From Betaproteobacteria bacterium UBA6910 (GTDB lineage: Bacteria; Pseudomonadota; Gammaproteobacteria; Burkholderiales; UBA6910), in contig DKBC01000243.1 in the NCBI GenBank assembly GCA_002451065.1, positions 1 through 10,692 on the forward strand: a stretch of 10,692 nucleotides of DNA. The letters are read 5' to 3'. A program made the position numbers and the translations under genes. The notes beneath the pieces were generated by a model. That model ran no database searches. It was not told the DNA's origin and saw nothing but the letters and a program-made list of their open reading frames with translations. Shown piece after piece: positions 7,606-10,692 of the stretch. Within the stretch, counting starts at the first letter, position 1. Every line of letters begins with the position of its first letter.

Positions 7606-7621
7606 TGGCACGCTGCTTGCG
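7606..7621 (+). promoter_or_regulatory. Sigma-54 (-24/-12) promoter of the hydrogenase operon
   Basis: TGGCACG-CTGC-TTGC at 7606-7620 matches the sigma-54 consensus TGGCACR-N4-TTGC at every fixed position; only the final weak W position (7621) is G. Spacing of the GG and GC doublets is correct. Transcription should begin near 7632 and run into the hydrogenase genes. This makes expression dependent on RpoN and an activator ATPase, as known for the HoxA-controlled hoxKG operon of Ralstonia. No regulator gene lies in the window. Confidence 0.85.
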
Positions 7622-7632
7622 TAAGGAGCAGA

Positions 7633-7660
7633 CAACGAGTCTTGAATAACAAGGCCGTTG
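7633..7660 (+). other. Hairpin at the 5' end of the hydrogenase leader RNA
   Basis: CAACG (7633-7637) pairs with CGTTG (7656-7660) and CTTG (7641-7644) pairs with CAAG (7650-7653) around an AATAA loop, with a 3/2 internal loop. It begins within a base or two of the transcription start predicted from the sigma-54 promoter, so it would form the very 5' end of the message. Such a stem can protect an mRNA from 5'-dependent decay. It has no U-tract and is not a terminator. Confidence 0.5.
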
Positions 7661-7672
7661 AGAGGTCGCGCT

Positions 7673-7704
7673 GAAGCTGAACCGATTTCTAACGAGGGAG
7701 CTTC
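7673..7704 (+). other. Leader hairpin overlapping the ribosome-binding site of the first small ORF
   Basis: GAAGCT (7673-7678) pairs with AGCTTC (7699-7704). The 20-nt loop holds the repeated sequence described at 7679-7696 and most of GAGGGAG, the putative Shine-Dalgarno of the small ORF starting at 7709. The 3' arm takes up the last bases of that site, so the structure could modulate its translation. This is a sequence-only observation. Confidence 0.4.
7679..7696 (+). repeat. 18-nt direct repeat, copy 1 (before first small ORF)
   Basis: GAACCGATTTCTAACGAG here recurs with one change (T to C) at 8961-8978 in front of the hydrogenase large-subunit gene. In both places it sits just 5' of a purine-rich Shine-Dalgarno and an ATG, 12 bases away here and 16 there. 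A shared translational or regulatory element, or a duplicated intergenic segment, would explain it. Confidence 0.6.
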
Positions 7705-7708
7705 GGCC

Positions 7709-7765
7709 ATGAAACAACGTTGCATTCGCCCGCATTCGAAACGCCATCGCAACGGCGTTTCGTGA
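7709..7765 (+). CDS. Possible small leader ORF, 18 codons
   Basis: The ATG at 7709-7711 follows GGGAG by about 8 bases and opens a reading frame for MKQRCIRPHSKRHRNGVS, ending in TGA at 7763-7765. It is strongly basic (Lys/Arg/His rich) and resembles no protein I know. It lies in the sigma-54 transcript leader, contains a 9-bp hairpin in its second half, and its stop overlaps a GTG of the next small frame. It could be a regulatory leader peptide, a remnant, or chance. Such short frames arise easily, so confidence is low. Confidence 0.3.
   Translation: MKQRCIRPHSKRHRNGVS
7737..7762 (+). other. Strong 9-bp leader hairpin
   Basis: CGAAACGCC (7737-7745) is perfectly complementary to GGCGTTTCG (7754-7762), with an 8-nt loop (ATCGCAAC). 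It is the most stable simple stem in the leader. A neighbouring stem, GTGACC (7762-7767) with GGTCAC (7785-7790), begins at its last base, so the two would stack or compete. No U-run follows, so it is not a terminator as such. Confidence 0.55.
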
Positions 7766-7893
7766 CCTTCGGTCCCAGGAGCGGGGTCACCATTCCCATG
7801 AGGTCCGATTTCGACACGAGCGCGGTCGCGCCCAGCGCCGGCGCCCATTCACGCCCGCGCCCCATCAACGGTTCGCAATTCTTCTGCAGCTAG
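7762..7893 (+). CDS. Possible small ORF, 43 codons, coupled to the hydrogenase small subunit
   Basis: A GTG at 7762-7764 overlaps the stop of the preceding small ORF as GTGA. The frame ends in TAG at 7891-7893, inside the TAGGAG that serves as ribosome-binding site of the hydrogenase small subunit. Third codon positions are about 85% G or C, as in real genes of this region. An ATG at 7798 is an alternative start. The predicted peptide (Ser/Ala/Pro/Arg rich, ending NGSQFFCS) matches nothing I recognise. Translation up to that stop would bring ribosomes to the hydrogenase start. It may be a genuine small protein, a coupling device, or chance. Confidence 0.3.
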   Translation: MTFGPRSGVTIPMRSDFDTSAVAPSAGAHSRPRPINGSQFFCS

Positions 7894-7901
7894 GAGTCAA
7901 C

Positions 7902-8942
7902 ATGAGCAAACAGCAAACTGTCCTTGAAGCACTCCGCGAGCGCGGTGTTTCCCGCCGCACCTTCCTCAAGTTCTGTGCGGTGACCGCCTCGTCGCTCGCG
8001 CTATCCGCCCGGGAGGCGGCGGTGTTCGCCCAGGCGGTGGGTGCCGCACCCCGGCCCGCGGTGATCTGGCTTTCCTTCCAGCAGTGCACGGGCTGCTCCG
8101 AGTCCCTGCTGCGGACGTTCAACCCCACCATCGAGACCCTGCTCCTCGACGTCATCTCCCTGGATTACCAGGAGACCCTGCAGGTGGCCGCCGGCAACCA
8201 GGCCGAGGAAGCCCGCAAGGCGTCCATGGCCGCCAACGCCGGAAGTTACGTCCTGGTGGTGGACGGTTCCATCCCCACAGGGGACAAGGAGTGGTGGTCC
8301 ACCGTCGCCGGGCACTCCAATCTCGCGTCTCTCCGCGAAGCGGTGGAAAACGCCGGCCTGGTGGTGGCCATCGGCACCTGTGCCACGTTTGGCGGCATTC
8401 CGGCCGCGCATCCCAACCCCAGCAGCGCCACCGGCGTCGGCGACCTGATGACGGCGGGCCTGATTCCCACCAAGACCCTGGTCAACCTCTCGGGATGCCC
8501 GCCGGTCCCCGAAGTGATTACCGGAACCATCGCGCTCTATCTGTCCCTCGCCGGACAGGGCCGACTTGGTGAACTGCCCTCGCTGCTTGACAGCCAGAAG
8601 CGGCCAATCCCCTACTACGGCAAAACCGTGCACGACTGCTGCCCCCGGCTGGAGCACTTCAACGCCGGCCGCTTCGCGCAGTCCTTCGATGACGCCGGAG
8701 CCAAGCAGGGCTACTGCCTCTATCTGGTGGGATGCAAGGGCCCGGAAACCTACAACGCCTGCACCACCATCAAGTGGAACAACGCCACCAGCTTCCCGAT
8801 GCACACCGGCCATGGCTGCATCGGCTGCTCCGAGCCCCGGTTCTGGGATCGGGGCCTCGACCAGGCCAGCGGCGAGTTCACCACCAGCTTCTACGCTGCC
8901 GACGCCGGAGGGCCGCCGGCCGACCCGACGGGCTGCAGTTGA
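7902..8942 (+). CDS. [NiFe] hydrogenase small subunit, group 1 (HyaA/HoxK/HynS type), Tat-exported
   Basis: Electron-transfer subunit of a periplasm-facing uptake hydrogenase, carrying three Fe-S clusters from the NiFe site to a membrane acceptor. The 346 residues begin with a Tat signal (SRRTFLKF, 17-24; hydrophobic stretch; likely cleavage after AQA about residue 45). Ligands seen: proximal [4Fe-4S] Cys62, Cys65 (CTGCSES), Cys160 (IGTCATFGG) and Cys199 (SGCPP); distal cluster His244, Cys247, Cys272, Cys278; medial [3Fe-4S] Cys287, Cys306, Cys309 (HGCIGCSEPRFWD). The two supernumerary cysteines of O2-tolerant enzymes are absent (CTGC, not CTCC; GG after GTCATF). Cys246 beside the ligand Cys247 is unusual. 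The protein stops soon after the medial cluster, without the C-terminal membrane helix of HoxK-type subunits. AGGAG lies five bases before the ATG. Confidence 0.95.
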   Translation: MSKQQTVLEALRERGVSRRTFLKFCAVTASSLALSAREAAVFAQAVGAAPRPAVIWLSFQQCTGCSESLLRTFNPTIETLLLDVISLDYQETLQVAAGNQAEEARKASMAANAGSYVLVVDGSIPTGDKEWWSTVAGHSNLASLREAVENAGLVVAIGTCATFGGIPAAHPNPSSATGVGDLMTAGLIPTKTLVNLSGCPPVPEVITGTIALYLSLAGQGRLGELPSLLDSQKRPIPYYGKTVHDCCPRLEHFNAGRFAQSFDDAGAKQGYCLYLVGCKGPETYNACTTIKWNNATSFPMHTGHGCIGCSEPRFWDRGLDQASGEFTTSFYAADAGGPPADPTGCS

Positions 8943-8960
8943 CCAGCGCCCCGAGGCGAC

Positions 8961-8978
8961 GAACCGATTTCCAACGAG
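8961..8978 (+). repeat. 18-nt direct repeat, copy 2 (before hydrogenase large subunit)
   Basis: GAACCGATTTCCAACGAG matches the copy at 7679-7696 in 17 of 18 positions. It lies in the 52-bp gap between small- and large-subunit genes, directly before AGGAG (8981-8985). Confidence 0.6.
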
Positions 8979-8994
8979 TTAGGAGCAAACATCC

Positions 8995-10692
8995 ATGAGT
9001 ACCGTAATCGTTGACCCCATCACCCGCATCGAGGGGCATTTGCGCATAGAAACCGAGGTCGATGCCGGCGGCACCATCACCAGCGCCCACAGCAGCGGCA
9101 CCATGTTCCGCGGCATCGAAACCATTCTCCAGGGGCGCGACCCGCGGGACGCCTGGGCCTTCACCCAGCGCATCTGCGGCGTGTGCACCGTGGTGCACTC
9201 CATGGCCTCCATCCGGGCCGTGGAAAACGCCCTCGGCTACCGCATCCCCACCAATGCCCGGCTGATCCGCAACATCATGAGTTCGAGCCAGCTGGTGCAT
9301 GACCAGGTCGTGCACTTCTACCAACTCACATCCCCGGACTGGATGGACGTGACCTCGGCCCTCCAGGCCGATCCGGCCCGCACCGCGGAGCTGCAGCGCT
9401 GCCAGTCGGACTGGCCCAACAACACCACCGACTACTTCACCGCGGTCAAGAACCGGCTCGCCAGCTTCGTCAATTCTGGCCAGCTCGGCTTCTTCGCCAA
9501 CGCCTACTGGGGCCACCCGGGCTACAAGCTGCCGCCCGAGATGAACCTCATGCTGTTTGCCCACTACCTGGAAGCCTTGGCCTGGCAGCGGGACGTGATC
9601 CGCATTAACACGATTTTCGGGGGACGCAACCCTCACCCGAACTTCGTGGTGGGCGGCACCCCCGGCGCCATCAGCGCGGTTCCCAACGGCTCCGGCTTCC
9701 AGCTCGCCAACGGGCGCACCGCCACCGACCCCATCGGGCTGGAACTGGTGCGCACGCTGATCCAGAAGATGCGCACCTTCGTGGACAAGGTGCACCTGCC
9801 GGACATGATCGCCATGGCCCGCTTCTATCCCGAGTGGTTCACCCGCGGCGACGGCCTGGGCAACTTCCTCACCTTCGGCGACTACCCGGAGGTGGGCAAC
9901 ACCAACGGGATCGACGACCCCGCGAACCTGTTCGTGCCCCGGGCCGCCTTCCTCTGGCCCCGGGACAGCACGGGTCAGCGGCTGCCGCTCAGTGATTTCC
10001 GCCTTCAGGACCAGCTCCATCCGGTGAACGTGACCAACCTGGACGAGGTGCAGGAGTTCGTGGCCCATACCTGGCTCACGTATTCCGGAGGCAAGGGCCA
10101 GGGGCTGCACCCCTACATGGGCGAAACCACGCCCGCCTATACGGGACCCAGGGAAGCCTACGCGCCCCACAATCCCACCGGACCCATCCTCAGCAACCGC
10201 AACGAGTACTCCTGGCTCAAGGCGCCGCGCTGGAACGGCAACGCCATGGAGGTGGGGCCCCTGGCCCGGGTGCTGATGCTCTATGCGACAGGCAACGCCG
10301 CCGCCCAGGATGCGGTCAACCGTGCCCTCACGGATCTCAAGCTGCCGCTCTCGGCCATGTTCTCCACCATGGGCCGGCTCCTGGCCGAGGCCCTGGACAC
10401 GAAGATCATCGGCGACCGCATGGCGGTGTGGTTCGACCAGCTCAACCAGAACATCGCCCGGGGCGACCTCGCCACCCACAATCCGGATCTCTTCGATCCC
10501 ACCACCTGGCCCGCGGAGGTGCAGGGCTTCGGCTACACCGAGGCGCCCCGGGGCGCCCTCGGGCACTGGGTCACGATACGCAACGGGAAGATCGCCAATT
10601 ACCAGTGCGTGGTGCCCACCACCTGGAACGCGGCGCCCCGCGACGCGGCGGGCAACCCCAGCGCCTACGAGGCGGCCCTGCCCGGCCACACC
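8995..10692 (+). CDS. [NiFe] hydrogenase large subunit, group 1 (HyaB/HoxG/HynL type), C-terminus cut
   Basis: Catalytic subunit that oxidises H2 at the NiFe(CN)2CO centre; it is co-exported with the Tat-borne small subunit. The 566 visible residues begin MSTVIVDPITRIEGHLRIE, as in the family, followed by SGTMFRGIETILQGRDPRDAW and the N-terminal Ni/Fe ligand motif RICGVCTVVH (59-68; Cys61, Cys64, His68). Also present are LVHDQVVHFYQL, GQLGFFANAYWGHPGYKLPPE, FGGRNPHPNFVVGG, SWLKAPRWNGNAMEVGPLAR and APRGALGHWV followed by NYQCVVPTTWN, all classic group 1 signatures. The window ends before the C-terminal DPCxxCxxH, so that nickel-ligand pair and the maturation-protease cleavage site are not seen; about 40-50 residues are missing by comparison with HoxG. 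AGGAG lies nine bases before the ATG. It follows the small subunit by 52 bp in the same operon. Confidence 0.96.
   Translation, partial: MSTVIVDPITRIEGHLRIETEVDAGGTITSAHSSGTMFRGIETILQGRDPRDAWAFTQRICGVCTVVHSMASIRAVENALGYRIPTNARLIRNIMSSSQLVHDQVVHFYQLTSPDWMDVTSALQADPARTAELQRCQSDWPNNTTDYFTAVKNRLASFVNSGQLGFFANAYWGHPGYKLPPEMNLMLFAHYLEALAWQRDVIRINTIFGGRNPHPNFVVGGTPGAISAVPNGSGFQLANGRTATDPIGLELVRTLIQKMRTFVDKVHLPDMIAMARFYPEWFTRGDGLGNFLTFGDYPEVGNTNGIDDPANLFVPRAAFLWPRDSTGQRLPLSDFRLQDQLHPVNVTNLDEVQEFVAHTWLTYSGGKGQGLHPYMGETTPAYTGPREAYAPHNPTGPILSNRNEYSWLKAPRWNGNAMEVGPLARVLMLYATGNAAAQDAVNRALTDLKLPLSAMFSTMGRLLAEALDTKIIGDRMAVWFDQLNQNIARGDLATHNPDLFDPTTWPAEVQGFGYTEAPRGALGHWVTIRNGKIANYQCVVPTTWNAAPRDAAGNPSAYEAALPGHT

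Noticed and set aside
7249..7848. 200-codon N-terminal extension of the aminotransferase frame
   Set aside because: The family start is at 7248 with a ribosome-binding site; the extension crosses the sigma-54 promoter and leader and shows no domain.
8001..8813. 270-codon minus-strand frame opposite the hydrogenase small subunit
   Set aside because: Antisense shadow of a gene with all Fe-S ligands in place.
8878..10689. 603-codon open frame on the minus strand opposite the hydrogenase large subunit
   Set aside because: It is antisense to a gene with clear family motifs; the Val/Gly/Arg/His-rich translation has no recognisable domain. Long antisense frames are common in GC-rich genes.

Overview
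The window is GC-rich DNA with dense, mostly co-directional genes. It looks like a chromosomal segment of a proteobacterium, most likely a beta- or gammaproteobacterium. This is inferred from the dideoxysugar genes, a sigma-54-type promoter ahead of a group 1 [NiFe] hydrogenase, and the general protein styles. No species can be named. No rRNA, tRNA, CRISPR array or insertion sequence is visible.

Left part (1-3738, minus strand). Three genes, transcribed in the order rfbF-rfbG-rfbH, encode the first steps of CDP-3,6-dideoxyhexose synthesis for O-antigen. They are glucose-1-phosphate cytidylyltransferase, CDP-glucose 4,6-dehydratase and the CDP-4-keto-6-deoxyglucose 3-dehydrase (cut by the left edge). 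rfbF and rfbG overlap by 4 bp. Upstream lie a small CoA-binding (YccU-type) protein and a PEBP/YbhB-family protein, the latter with its own extended -10 promoter.

Middle (3790-7248, minus strand). A tight three-gene unit encodes a PLP-dependent class I/II aminotransferase, a predicted zinc aminopeptidase lipoprotein (COG4324/DUF2265 type) and a roughly 12-span membrane protein with an FHLHLN motif. The last two overlap by 4 bp (TTGA). The unit may handle peptides or amino acids at the envelope, but the membrane protein's role is unknown.

Divergent intergenic region (7249-7901). It holds several inverted repeats and a near-perfect sigma-54 -24/-12 promoter at 7606-7621 reading towards the hydrogenase. 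Beyond it is a roughly 270-nt leader with consecutive hairpins and two small, 4-bp-overlapping ORFs (18 and 43 codons). The second ORF ends inside the ribosome-binding site of the hydrogenase small subunit. This leader is the most unusual feature of the window.

Right part (7902-10692, plus strand). The small and large subunits of a Tat-exported group 1 uptake [NiFe] hydrogenase. The small subunit has the ordinary CTGC proximal-cluster motif rather than the six-cysteine O2-tolerant type, an extra cysteine beside the distal-cluster ligand, and no C-terminal membrane anchor. The large subunit runs off the right edge before its C-terminal nickel-binding cysteine pair. An 18-nt sequence in front of the large subunit recurs (17/18) in the leader, in front of the first small ORF.
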